Assembly: GCA_025782575.1 (NCBI GenBank)
Contig: JALGYY010000001.1
Location: 1 to 64,000 of the forward strand
Length of the DNA stretch: 64,000 nt
Reading direction: 5' to 3'
From: a bacterium
GTDB lineage: Bacteria; Orphanbacterota; Orphanbacteria; Orphanbacterales; Orphanbacteraceae
Positions 17,266-27,600 of this stretch are shown here, piece after piece (the stretch's first letter is position 1; each line of letters begins with the position of its first letter). The notes beneath the pieces were generated by a model. It worked only from the letters and a program-made list of their open reading frames with translations. It made no database searches and had not been told where the DNA came from. The position numbers and the translations under genes are program-made.

Positions 17266-20200
17266 GTGCGACTACTCGTCTCTCGATTTGCATTGCTTTG
17301 CCTGCTGACAGTCCTTTACGCGGGACCTGCAGCCGCAGATCCCCGCATGCCGAATCCGGATATCTACCCCAAGATCTACCAGACCATGAAGAGTCGAATG
17401 GAGCCCTCCGACTGGGCCGGGCTCAGGCAGTACGACATCATCGAGATCGGTAATTGGGGTATGACAACCAGCAACGGCTTCATCGATTCTCTCGCCCTTC
17501 TGCGTGCCGAAAATCCCGATCTCGTGGTTCTACAGATGTGGAGCGGCAATTTCACCTGCTCGAACTGGTGGAGCAACGAAACGCCCGGTCGCGCTGAATG
17601 GGGGGCGCTTGTCGACGCCAACATCGAGGACTGGATCCTCCACGACAAGAATGGTAACAAGTGGTTCCTGGACGTCGATGCACCGTGCGATCAAGGTCAC
17701 CCCAACATGGCGAACATCGAAGTCTCGAGGGAATTCGCCAAGCGGATCGCCGCAACCACTGTGCATGCCTACCCCGATCTCATTGACGGCGTCAGGATCG
17801 ATGCCCTCATGAGCACGATGGCGTGGTGGCACAAGGTCCCCCAACGCTGGGCGGTCGGCGTAGATTCGATCGATGCGAACCGGGATGGCATCGGTGACAA
17901 GGACGAGGAACTCGAAGAGTGGTGGAGCGCAGGCGTGGACACATTCTGCGCGACTCTGCGCAGGGAGATCGGGGATGATTACCTCTTCACCGTAAATGGC
18001 TATCTTCCGGAAGAGGCATTCCAGTGGGTAAACGGCCGGTACCACGAGGGCCATCCGGATGAACACAACGATGGCTACGAGCGATCGATGACCGATCCAT
18101 TGCGTGGCTATCTCGGCGGAGACACGCTCTATTCCAAGACGCCGCAACAACTCTCCGGGCTCCTGACCATCAACACCGATCCACAGTATGAACTCGATCC
18201 GTTCGATCTTTCGACCAAGCAGACCCCTTACAACCATCCTGATCTGGACGAGTTCGTTCGCTGGACAATAGGGGGCAGCCTTCTCAGTGATGGCTGGTAC
18301 TGCATGACCGGTTGGGGAACAGCGGTCGACTGGAAGGGTGACCCAAAAAAGGTCACATATCAGACTCTCTGGTGGTTCGATATCTATGACACATTGAAAA
18401 CGCACATCGGCACACCGATCGGTGACGCCGTCCGGGCTAACTCACCCATCGGGCACGACAGGTACACTCGTCAGTTTACAGGTGGGCGAGTGCGAACGTT
18501 CATGGATCTCGAGATTTCGATCTTTGATTTCAAACCGGTCGTGTCGACGACTGCTCCCCCTCCGGTCGTAAGGCCGGGTGAGCAGATCCCGTTCGAGTGG
18601 AGCGTGTCTGACCTGAACGGGCAATCGGAGAGCCTGAATCTCGATCTCTATCTTTCACGAGACGGGGGCGCTACGTTCCCGGAACATCTCGGCAGTTTCG
18701 ATGAAAACGACGTCTCCTACAACTGGACGGCGTCGGGCGCATATTCCGGGAACGCTCTCTTTAAGATTACGGCAACCGACACGAGCGACCAGACAGGGGA
18801 ATCGATCTCCGCACCGTTCGTGATCGCACCCGCTACCCTGACCGACGGAGGCCGTGCGGAGTTGCTTCCTCGATACTGGGTAGCAGGATCTCCCGAGGTC
18901 GCTTGTACGATCTGGGTAGACGCGGACCTGACCGACTCATCGGCCGCCGGATGGGACCTGGTTTCAATCGTTCTCCCCGACAATGCGACCTACTTGAGCT
19001 ATTCAGGTGCCGAGCGGGACGGCCACCAGCTGGGTGACAGTTCGATCGTGATCGGCGATACGCTCCGGGTCGTTCTTGATAGTTCGATTACTTCGGGCAC
19101 TGTCTCATTTCGTTTCAGCATGACTCCGCCGGCATCCATTCCGGTCGACTCCCTTTATTTCGAGGCCGGAGTCGCATCCACACTTCTCGGGGACCCGCCG
19201 ATCCGGCTCAATGCGGGAGACGCCAACAGCAACGGAAGCGATGGGAACAGGCTCTCTGTTTATGCTGGCCCGGGCCCGCTCGTCCGGCTCGAGATCCTGC
19301 CGGGCGACACCACGCTCACGTCGGGAGATTCGCTCATCTTTCAGGTAACGGGCTACGACTCCTGGGATAACCCGGTTGATGTCGCGCCTGATTGGGAACT
19401 GGGCGATACGCTCGGCCTGATCGATTCAACCGGGTTATTCCGCGCTATCCGGCCCGGCCAGATTCCGGTCTATGGCATCGTTGACGGAATCGCCGATACA
19501 GCGTATATCCTGATCAGCACCGGCCCGGCCGACTCGATCGCCGTCCAACCTGAGAGCCTCTTCGCCCAGGCGGGAGACACATTGGTGATCTCGGCAGTGC
19601 CCTATGACGCGGCCGGCAACCCGATTGCGGAACCGGTCACGTGGTCTGTCGCCGACTCGATCGCCAAGGTCATCGGATCCGGAACCCTCATCGCACTTCA
19701 CCCGGGATTGACATCGGTCACGGCATCGATCGGTAGTGTGGCCAGGCCCGTGCCATTGTTCATACTCCCCGGCGATCCGGACCACCTGCAGATCACACCG
19801 GAGGAGCCGATCGTCACGCGGGGAGATACTCTCCGTCTCCACGCCATCGTCTTTGACCGCCTGAACCACCCGATCGAATCAACTGTCACCTGGGCCATTA
19901 CGGATTCACTCGGCAACATCGATTCATCCGGCTTGTTCACGGCAGACGGTGAAGGGAGCGGCTGGATCCGATCTACTACCGGTTCAGTTTCCGACTCCGT
20001 CCCCGCCGATGTGGTCATCGGATTTGTCGGGGCTTTCCTCGATCCTGTTTCACCGGTCATTTCAGCCGATTCAACCGCGCGATTCACGCTGTTCGGCTTC
20101 ACGAACGACGGCGATACGCTTGCTGTCTCCCCGGCATGGCACTTATCTGACGGCCTGGGAACGATCAATGAGGAAGGACTCTATCTACCCCAGCTGACCG

Positions 20201-22029
20201 GCATCGAGTGGATCAAGGCCGAAACGGGGGCGTTTCGCGAATCGACGACCGTTACGATCGTTCCCGGCGCACCCGCATCGATCGACCTGACGGGGCCGGA
20301 TACGGTTGTGGCGGGAGAAACTGCCCTGTTCCAGACTTCGATCCTGGATGGCAATGGGAATGATGTAGAGAGCGAAGTTATCTTCCTGTCGGAGGCCGGC
20401 TGCACCTCCATGGACGGAAACGCCCTCTCATGCACCCTTGCCGGCGACGGCAATATCGTTGCCACGGTGAATGGTGTGAGCGATACGCTCCATCTTGTGA
20501 CTTTGCCGGCCGCTCTCGCCGGGGTTGATATTTCGCCGGAACAGGTGAGTATCCCCCTGGGGGGCGGATTGCAATTTACCGCCACGCCGCGCGATCGATT
20601 CGGTAACACTCGAAGTGATTCGATTACATGGCTCGTCCTGGGTGGGCTCGGCTCAATCGATTCCAACGGCAATTTCGTCGGGCTCTCTCCGGGTATCGGA
20701 ATTCTGGTCGGGAGTTCGGGAGGCTACTCCGACTCTATCTCGGTTACGGTCCAGGAACCACTGAGCGGCCGTGAACTCGCAAAGACCGTATCCGTTCGCG
20801 CGAGCGACCGCGAATACAGTGCGGCCGACTGGCCGGCGCCTGTCACAGTCGTTGCCGAACTGCTCGATTCACTCGGCGCCATTCTCACGACCGAGATGTC
20901 CGACTCCTTTCTTGTAACCGTCTACCCCACGGACTCCTCTCTCGCCGCAAACGGCACGGCGGAATCACTCTTTGTGGTCTCCACGTTTCCCGATACGCTG
21001 AACATTCCGATGACCAGCTTTGGGGGGTGCGGCAATCTCGTGCTCGCCATTCATTGGGGGGACAGTTTGGACGTACGAAACGACACGATCCCCTTTAGCA
21101 CGCCCGACCTGGACACCAGCTTCACCGTCGATCTTGGAGATGCGGGCTACCTGCTCGATGCCATTCAGTCGGCCGGTGGTTCCGGGTGCGAAGATATCGA
21201 CGGTGACGGATTCGTCGACAATTCGGATCTCACCCTTCTATTCTCCCTGTTTGACGAGCCGACGGCCGAAGCAGCGGATCAACTCGCCTATCCCCCTCCC
21301 CAATGGCTTTACTTCGGACAGTCATTCGCCCCATGCGGTGACGACGATACGACCGGGTCGGTCTTCACTCTCTATAGTGAGGGGATCGATTCCATTCGTG
21401 CTATTGAATTTACGTTCGCCGTAGACCCGATCAAGCATCACGGAATTCAGTGGGCGCTCTCATCGATCTGGACAGATCCGACGGCCTATTTGCTTCCGGC
21501 TGACGCAGCTTCCGTCCGGTTGGTCATTGTTAACGGCGAACCGGTCGATCCTGATGGCGAAACGCTTCTCGAGATGACGGTCTGCGGAGCGAACGAGAAC
21601 GACTGGGCGGCACGGGCATCGAGCTATCGCGTTCTGGATCCACGCTTTCACGTATCAGGAGTTTTTAAGACCCCTATCGACTTCCAGCTGTCCACGGGCG
21701 ACACAAGCGGGACAGGAGGAGGCGGCGATACTACCGGGAACAGCGGCCTCCCTCTCGTCCTGTCGTTTGCGCCCAACCCACTAGGTCGTTCGGTCGAGAC
21801 GATCCGTCTCGCCATACCGGGTGAGATGAAGGAAGTGAGCTACTCCCTCTACAACTATGCGGGACGACTCGTGAGCGAACTGCCCGCCTTTCCCTCGACC
21901 CCCGGGTTTCACTCCGTTTCGTGGAATCGCAGGGATAGTCGTGGTCATGAACTTCCACCGGGCATCTACTTTCTGCATGTTCGCTCGAGCGAAGGCGCTT
22001 GGACCCGAAAGCTCACCCTGATTCATTAG
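17266..22029 (+). CDS. Large secreted putative glycoside hydrolase with Ig-like repeats and C-terminal sorting domain
   Basis: 1587 residues from a GTG start with AAGGGGAG upstream and an immediate signal peptide (LLVSRFALLCLLTVLYAGPAAA). Residues 25-425 look like a TIM-barrel glycosidase of the hypothetical GHL15 type: IEIGNWGM, VVLQMWSGN, EDWILHDKNGN, LIDGVRIDALMS and TVNGYLPEEAF. Next come an Ig-like domain (430-530) and a cohesin-like beta region (540-670). Six Ig-like repeats of about 80 residues (670-1165) follow the pattern 'G-D-T-L ... G-N-P-V ... W-x-V-x-D ... G-x-I-x2-x-G-L-F'. A dockerin/EF-like DGDGFVDNSDLTLLF lies near 1310, and a FlgD-like C-terminal domain occupies 1498-1587 (FAPNPLGRSVETI ... 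LPPGIYFLHV ... RKLTLIH). It is probably exported and surface-attached or released. Substrate and catalytic residues are not assigned. Confidence 0.75.
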   Translation: MRLLVSRFALLCLLTVLYAGPAAADPRMPNPDIYPKIYQTMKSRMEPSDWAGLRQYDIIEIGNWGMTTSNGFIDSLALLRAENPDLVVLQMWSGNFTCSNWWSNETPGRAEWGALVDANIEDWILHDKNGNKWFLDVDAPCDQGHPNMANIEVSREFAKRIAATTVHAYPDLIDGVRIDALMSTMAWWHKVPQRWAVGVDSIDANRDGIGDKDEELEEWWSAGVDTFCATLRREIGDDYLFTVNGYLPEEAFQWVNGRYHEGHPDEHNDGYERSMTDPLRGYLGGDTLYSKTPQQLSGLLTINTDPQYELDPFDLSTKQTPYNHPDLDEFVRWTIGGSLLSDGWYCMTGWGTAVDWKGDPKKVTYQTLWWFDIYDTLKTHIGTPIGDAVRANSPIGHDRYTRQFTGGRVRTFMDLEISIFDFKPVVSTTAPPPVVRPGEQIPFEWSVSDLNGQSESLNLDLYLSRDGGATFPEHLGSFDENDVSYNWTASGAYSGNALFKITATDTSDQTGESISAPFVIAPATLTDGGRAELLPRYWVAGSPEVACTIWVDADLTDSSAAGWDLVSIVLPDNATYLSYSGAERDGHQLGDSSIVIGDTLRVVLDSSITSGTVSFRFSMTPPASIPVDSLYFEAGVASTLLGDPPIRLNAGDANSNGSDGNRLSVYAGPGPLVRLEILPGDTTLTSGDSLIFQVTGYDSWDNPVDVAPDWELGDTLGLIDSTGLFRAIRPGQIPVYGIVDGIADTAYILISTGPADSIAVQPESLFAQAGDTLVISAVPYDAAGNPIAEPVTWSVADSIAKVIGSGTLIALHPGLTSVTASIGSVARPVPLFILPGDPDHLQITPEEPIVTRGDTLRLHAIVFDRLNHPIESTVTWAITDSLGNIDSSGLFTADGEGSGWIRSTTGSVSDSVPADVVIGFVGAFLDPVSPVISADSTARFTLFGFTNDGDTLAVSPAWHLSDGLGTINEEGLYLPQLTGIEWIKAETGAFRESTTVTIVPGAPASIDLTGPDTVVAGETALFQTSILDGNGNDVESEVIFLSEAGCTSMDGNALSCTLAGDGNIVATVNGVSDTLHLVTLPAALAGVDISPEQVSIPLGGGLQFTATPRDRFGNTRSDSITWLVLGGLGSIDSNGNFVGLSPGIGILVGSSGGYSDSISVTVQEPLSGRELAKTVSVRASDREYSAADWPAPVTVVAELLDSLGAILTTEMSDSFLVTVYPTDSSLAANGTAESLFVVSTFPDTLNIPMTSFGGCGNLVLAIHWGDSLDVRNDTIPFSTPDLDTSFTVDLGDAGYLLDAIQSAGGSGCEDIDGDGFVDNSDLTLLFSLFDEPTAEAADQLAYPPPQWLYFGQSFAPCGDDDTTGSVFTLYSEGIDSIRAIEFTFAVDPIKHHGIQWALSSIWTDPTAYLLPADAASVRLVIVNGEPVDPDGETLLEMTVCGANENDWAARASSYRVLDPRFHVSGVFKTPIDFQLSTGDTSGTGGGGDTTGNSGLPLVLSFAPNPLGRSVETIRLAIPGEMKEVSYSLYNYAGRLVSELPAFPSTPGFHSVSWNRRDSRGHELPPGIYFLHVRSSEGAWTRKLTLIH

Positions 22030-22143
22030 CTCCGCCTGGTCGCAAGCGCCGACCGTCTTCAGGTTGTGTTTCTCCTTGATGCCGACTCAGGTTACAATCA
22101 CTTTATCGATTACCCCCTGTCCACACCACGAGGGAATCTGCCG

Positions 22144-22848
22144 ATGGGCCTTATCGGAGAGCTCAAGCGAAAGATCAAGTACGGCGGCACCTCGCACCTC
22201 TGCACGGTTTGCGGCGCCAATCTTCGTCGCTTCTATCCGTTCGGTACCGATGTCGTGAGACCGGAGGCGCAGTGTCCGCTCTGCCACTCTCTCGAACGGC
22301 ATAGGCTCATCTGGCACTATTTCAAGGAGAAGACCGATCTCTTCGATGGACGGGAAAAGACGATGCTGCATTTCGCGCCCGAGCTCTGTCTGACCGGCCG
22401 GCTCCGCGCGCTCCCGGGCATGCGCTACTGGAGCGCCGACCTCGGGGGCCGTCGTGCCATGATCCATCTCGACATCACAAAGATCCCTTTCTCTGACAAA
22501 TCCGTGAACGTCGTCTACTGCAGCCACGTTCTCGAGCATGTCCTTGAAGACGTGAAAGCGATGAAGGAAATCCGCCGTGTGCTCAAAGACGACGGCTGGG
22601 CGATTCTCCAGGTACCGATCAAGCGCAAGACGACATTCGAAGATCCTGCCGTGACCGATCCGAAGGAACGAGAGCGAATCTTCGGTCAGGATGATCATGT
22701 TCGAATCTACGGCACGGACTACGTCGACCGGCTCCGGGAGGCCGGTTTCCAGGTAACCGTCGACCCATGTGTGCGGGAACTCGGCGAAAAGAAAATCCGC
22801 TACTTCGGACTCGAGGATCACGAGGACATCTACTTCTGCCGCCCCTGA
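22144..22848 (+). CDS. SAM-dependent methyltransferase with N-terminal zinc ribbon
   Basis: A 234-residue class I methyltransferase. Four cysteines in two CxxC pairs (CTVCGANL about residue 21 and CPLCHSLERHR about residue 43) form a likely zinc ribbon. The fold continues with MLHFAPELCL, YWSADLGG, HLDITKIPFSDKSVNVVYCSHVLEH and GWAILQVPI; the acidic residue at the end of strand 2 and the SHVLEH helix are typical of the Methyltransf_11 group. The start at 22144 is preferred because GAGGG lies 8 nt upstream; an in-frame ATG at 22066 adds an unlikely leader. Substrate unknown; relatives occur near glycan genes. Confidence 0.82.
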   Translation: MGLIGELKRKIKYGGTSHLCTVCGANLRRFYPFGTDVVRPEAQCPLCHSLERHRLIWHYFKEKTDLFDGREKTMLHFAPELCLTGRLRALPGMRYWSADLGGRRAMIHLDITKIPFSDKSVNVVYCSHVLEHVLEDVKAMKEIRRVLKDDGWAILQVPIKRKTTFEDPAVTDPKERERIFGQDDHVRIYGTDYVDRLREAGFQVTVDPCVRELGEKKIRYFGLEDHEDIYFCRP

Positions 22849-22956
22849 GCAGGCAACCCGCCCCTGTTCCGCACCACCCCGGTGGACATCCGGTATGCTT
22901 TCCGAGTATCCTACCTATCTGAATCGAACCATCTTCCCAAGAAGGAATTCACTACT

Positions 22957-24651
22957 GTGTTCATATCGGAATCCAAGCCCACCCTTGACTTCATCCGGAC
23001 GATCATCACGGAGGATCGGGAGTCGGGCAAACATGACGGGCGGGTACATACCCGCTTTCCTCCTGAGCCGAACGGCTATCTTCATATAGGCCATGCCAAG
23101 GCGATCTGCGTGAACTTCGGACTCGCCGAAGAATTCGGCGGCCGGTGCAATCTGCGCTTTGACGACACCAATCCGATCAAAGAGGAGTCGGTCTACGTCG
23201 AAGGGATGAAGCGGGATATCAAATGGCTCGGCTTCGATTGGGGAGAGCGCGAGTACTACGCGTCAGATTACTTCCAGCAGCTCTATGACATGGCGGTTCT
23301 TCTAGTCGAGGCCGGCAAAGCCTACGTGGACGACCTGTCCGCCGCAGAAATGCGGGCATATCGGGGGACCCTGACCGAACCGGGCAGGAACAGCCCCCAC
23401 CGGGACCGATCGATCGATGAGAATCTCGATCTTTTCGAGCGAATGAAAAAGGGTGAGCTTCCGGACGGCTCCTGTGTACTCCGCGCTAAAATCGACATGT
23501 CATCGGGGAATCTCAATTTCCGTGATCCAGTCATGTACCGCGTGCTGCATACCCCCCATCATCGGACGGGGAACGACTGGTGCATCTATCCGATGTACGA
23601 CTGGGCTCATGGCCAGTCCGATTCGATCGAAGAGATTACCCACTCGCTCTGTTCCCTCGAATTCGAAGATCACAGGCCTCTCTACGATTGGTTCATCGAT
23701 CAACTCGAAATTTTTGCACCCCGGCAGATCGAATTCGCCCGGCTGAACATCAGTCACACACTTACGTCGAAGCGAAAACTGCAAAGGCTCGTGACCGAGA
23801 AAAAAATATCCGGGTGGGACGATCCACGTATGCCAACACTCTCCGGTCTGAGACGCCGGGGATACACACCGGAATCGATCCGCGACTTCTGCGGTCGAGT
23901 CGGCCTTGCGAAGAAAAACAGCACAGTGGATATCCGGTTGCTCGAGCACTGTCTGAGGGAAGATCTGAACAAGAGCGCCCAGCGGGTGATGGGTGTGCTC
24001 CGCCCTCTACGGGTGGTGATCGATAATTATCCCGACGGGACTTCTGAGGAACTCGATGCCGTCAACAATCCCGAAGATGCCGGAGCGGGTAAACGGAAGG
24101 TCCCGTTTTCGAAGGTTCTCTATATTGAGCGCGAAGACTTCATGGAGGATCCGCCCAAGAAGTTCTATCGACTGGCCCCCGGACGGGAAGTGCGCCTCCG
24201 TTACGCTTTCTTTATTACGTGTACGGAAGTGGTCAAGGATTCAGACGGCAAAATCGAGGAACTGAGGTGCACGTACGATCCGGCCACAAAAGGGGGCGAT
24301 TCCCCGGACGGCCGAAAAGTGAAGGCGACTCTTCACTGGGTATCCGCCGAACATGCTGTCGATGCGGAAGTAAGACTGTATGACTACCTCTTTTCGAAGG
24401 AGGATCCGGATGATACCGATGAGGGGGAAGATTTCATGGCTAATCTGAATTCTGAGTCTGTTGAGATCCTCGAAGGATGCAAAGTAGAGCCATTTCTCGC
24501 CGGAATCGAGGCGGGCGACCGTGTACAGTTCGAAAGACAGGGATATTTCTGCGTCGATCCTGAATCGAGCGAGCAGAAACTGGTATTCAATCGCACCGTC
24601 TCCCTGAAGGATGCCTGGGCCAGGATCCAGAAAAAACAATCGAAGGGTTGA
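22957..24651 (+). CDS. glnS: Glutaminyl-tRNA synthetase
   Basis: A 564-residue class Ic aminoacyl-tRNA synthetase, close to the E. coli enzyme in length. It charges tRNA-Gln with glutamine in the cytoplasm. [13 protein letters not shown] (HIGH at residues 43-46), [18 protein letters not shown] and the KMSKS-equivalent LTSKRKL near residue 270 are all present. The C-terminal beta-barrel anticodon-binding domains run from about 350 to the end. The GTG at 22957 is chosen because the protein then starts as GlnRS does ([14 protein letters not shown]) and AAGGA lies upstream. Its presence implies direct charging rather than sole reliance on GatCAB transamidation. Confidence 0.95.
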   Translation: MFISESKPTLDFIRTIITEDRESGKHDGRVHTRFPPEPNGYLHIGHAKAICVNFGLAEEFGGRCNLRFDDTNPIKEESVYVEGMKRDIKWLGFDWGEREYYASDYFQQLYDMAVLLVEAGKAYVDDLSAAEMRAYRGTLTEPGRNSPHRDRSIDENLDLFERMKKGELPDGSCVLRAKIDMSSGNLNFRDPVMYRVLHTPHHRTGNDWCIYPMYDWAHGQSDSIEEITHSLCSLEFEDHRPLYDWFIDQLEIFAPRQIEFARLNISHTLTSKRKLQRLVTEKKISGWDDPRMPTLSGLRRRGYTPESIRDFCGRVGLAKKNSTVDIRLLEHCLREDLNKSAQRVMGVLRPLRVVIDNYPDGTSEELDAVNNPEDAGAGKRKVPFSKVLYIEREDFMEDPPKKFYRLAPGREVRLRYAFFITCTEVVKDSDGKIEELRCTYDPATKGGDSPDGRKVKATLHWVSAEHAVDAEVRLYDYLFSKEDPDDTDEGEDFMANLNSESVEILEGCKVEPFLAGIEAGDRVQFERQGYFCVDPESSEQKLVFNRTVSLKDAWARIQKKQSKG

Positions 24652-24663
24652 CAGGAGCGACGC

Positions 24664-27600
24664 ATGTCGTACACCGGACCGTTGTGCGGAGCACCCTTCC
24701 CCGTGCGGGGTATTCCTGTCGTGCTCCTTCTACTGGGGGCGCTCTGCCCTTCTCTATACGCGCAACACTATCACACCAGGATCTATACCGAAGTCGACGG
24801 CCTCCCCAGTTCTGAGATTCACGGCATTACTCAGGATGATCAAGGGTCGATGTGGTTCGCCACGCGATCAGGGCTGGCCCGGTATGACGGCCGCGAGTGG
24901 CTAAGCTATGACCGGAGGCATGGATTCTATTCCCCCGATCAGGGAAAGATCATGCGCGCGGAAGACGGCACGCTCTGGTCTTTCTCCACACAGGATCCGG
25001 TGCGAGTCTATCGTTACGATGGTGAGACATGGATTCCCCTCCCCCTTGCTCCCCAATCGAATACCGTTGAGGCGATCACCGGCGTGGCGATCTCGGAAGC
25101 CGGCACGGACACCAGGATTCTAATCGGCACGGTCGGTGGAAGACTGGTGTTCTGGGATGGCACGGTCTGGGAAGTCATTCAGGATAGGAGAGGACCCGGT
25201 TACGGGATTCGTTCGATCAGCCGCTGGCAAAGCTACTTCCTGATCGCCCGGGCCCGTGGGATCGATTATTTTGATCCGGCGAAACCGGAATTCGGGATTC
25301 GTCCATTCGATGAATTGCCGCGAGGCCCTGTATTCGGGGTGAAGGGAGACTCCGCGGGGAAATTCCTGTGGGTAGTCGGGGCCGATTGGATCGGCCGGCT
25401 CGACCATAATGGTTTCACCTATCTGGATCGCGGACTCGATTTCAGTTTCTCGCTCGATGTCACCACTCTGGTAGCCGAATCGGATAACGCCGGAGGCATC
25501 TACTTCGGTAACCAGACCGCACTGCTCTATTACCACCCGGACAAGGGGCTTGAATCGCTTGACCAGTCAAGCGGCCTTTCGGCAATCGGAACGACCGCTC
25601 TCTTTCGGGACCGGGAGGGAAACATCTGGGTGGGAGGGTACCGCGGCCTCACCAAAATCATTGGTCGCCGCTATGTGAGCTACAGCAGCGAGCACGGACT
25701 TCCTGTCGACGAAGTTTCCGCTGTCCTCGAGCGGAGGAACGGGGAAATTGTGCTCGGCCATCCTGGCGCCGTCACCTTTTTTCGGGAGGAACTGCGTGTT
25801 TATGCAGTTTCGGACAACCCTCTCCACGGGCGGGTACTCGATCTTGTTGAGACACCTGACGGAACCGTCTGGATTGCCGCCAACTATGCCGGGCTTTTCA
25901 AAATCACTCCAGATGGAGAGCTTCAGCCTGTTTCTCTGCCGAGTGATTCCCATGAATCCGAACTGGTGTACTCCCTGGCTTGTGATCCAGAAGGGCGTCT
26001 CGTCGTCTGCAGCTCCGTATCGATCCATCGGCTCGAAAGCGACCGATTCAATATCATCGAGAATGATTTTCCGCCGAATCAGAACCTGCTGATCCGAAGA
26101 GTCCTCGCGATGGAAGGGGGCACCATCATCGGCGCGGCAGGTTGGTACGGATTGATTCAGATTCGCGACGGCACGTCTTCAATCTGGACCCACCAGACCC
26201 AGCCGGAGGTGAACAATATTTTCACCGTATCTCCTCGGCCCGATGGAGAATTCTGGGTGGGAAGCGGCGTCGGTCTCTTCAGGACAGCTGAAGGGGGCCT
26301 GCTCGAGAAGGTCATCCTTCCCGGGCTTTCCATCGATCGACCTGTGTATTTCATCACAGACGACAAGGACGGACGAACCTGGATCGGCACCGACAACGGT
26401 GTCATTCGGTACGATGGCGGGGAGTCGACACACATCACCGTGCGGGATGGGCTGATCGGCCTGGAAACGAACCGCGCCGCAGGGCTCTGCGATTCAAGAG
26501 GGCGGATGTGGATCGGTACTGATCGCGGAGTTACCGTATTCGATCCCTCCTATCAGAATTCCCTGTCAAGCGGACCTACAGTCGAATTTCTCGATCTTGA
26601 CGCAGGCGGATTCCAGTACGAGCTGCTCGAAGATGCGGTACTGCCGAGCGACCGGAACACCCTGATATTTCGCTTCCGAGCGATTTCATTTATCGACGAA
26701 TCCCGCATTCGCTATCGAACCTGGCTCGAGGGGTTCGACGCAGGGTGGCAGGAGCCGATAGATCTTCCCCTGCGGGAGCTTCGCTTTACGAATCTTCCTC
26801 CCGGGGATTACAGGATGCACATCGAAGCGATCGATGTGATGGGAAGAGTGAGCGATGTCGCCACATCACCCGTCATCCGAATTCGTCGACCACTCTGGAA
26901 GAGTGCGTGGATTCTATCTCTTGCCGGTTTGCTTCTCATTGCCCTGGTCTATGGAATCGCATCCTCGATCTGGCATCGCCGCTACGCGAAAAAACTGGAG
27001 AGAGAGGTTCGTGACCGAACCCGCGATCTTCGCGACTCCGAAGAGTCGATCGCCGCAGAAAAAAGACGGCTCGAGGCGACTATTTCAAGCATTGCGGATG
27101 GCGTGGTCGTGTACGACAAAAATGATGACGTCGTTCTCTGGAGCAGCGCCGCAGAGAGGATTACCGGATGGTCCCCCCAGGAAATGGTAGGAAAGAACAT
27201 GGATGAGATCATCGGCCTCAATTTCGTCACTCCGGACGAGGTCATTCTTCTGGGACATCAGGAAGGAGCTCTCGGAGGATGTCCTGCCATCGAGATCAGG
27301 ACTCGGAACGGAGAGAAGCGCTGGCTGGAGTTCTCTGCCGCACCGTTTCTTACGCCAGACGAGAAGTCGATGGCGGGCAGAGTGTTTGCGTTTCGCGATG
27401 TAACCGACAGACTCAGGATGGAGAGAGACCTTATCAAAACAGAGCGACTGGAGGCGCTTGGCGTCCTAGCCGGGGGCATCGCGCACGACTTCAACAATCT
27501 GCTCACCATCATGATCGGCAATCTTTCTCTTGCCGAGGAAATCGGCTCGGTTCCTGAGCCAGGTCTCGGAAAGATCCGATCCGCCAAGGCTGCGGCGAAT

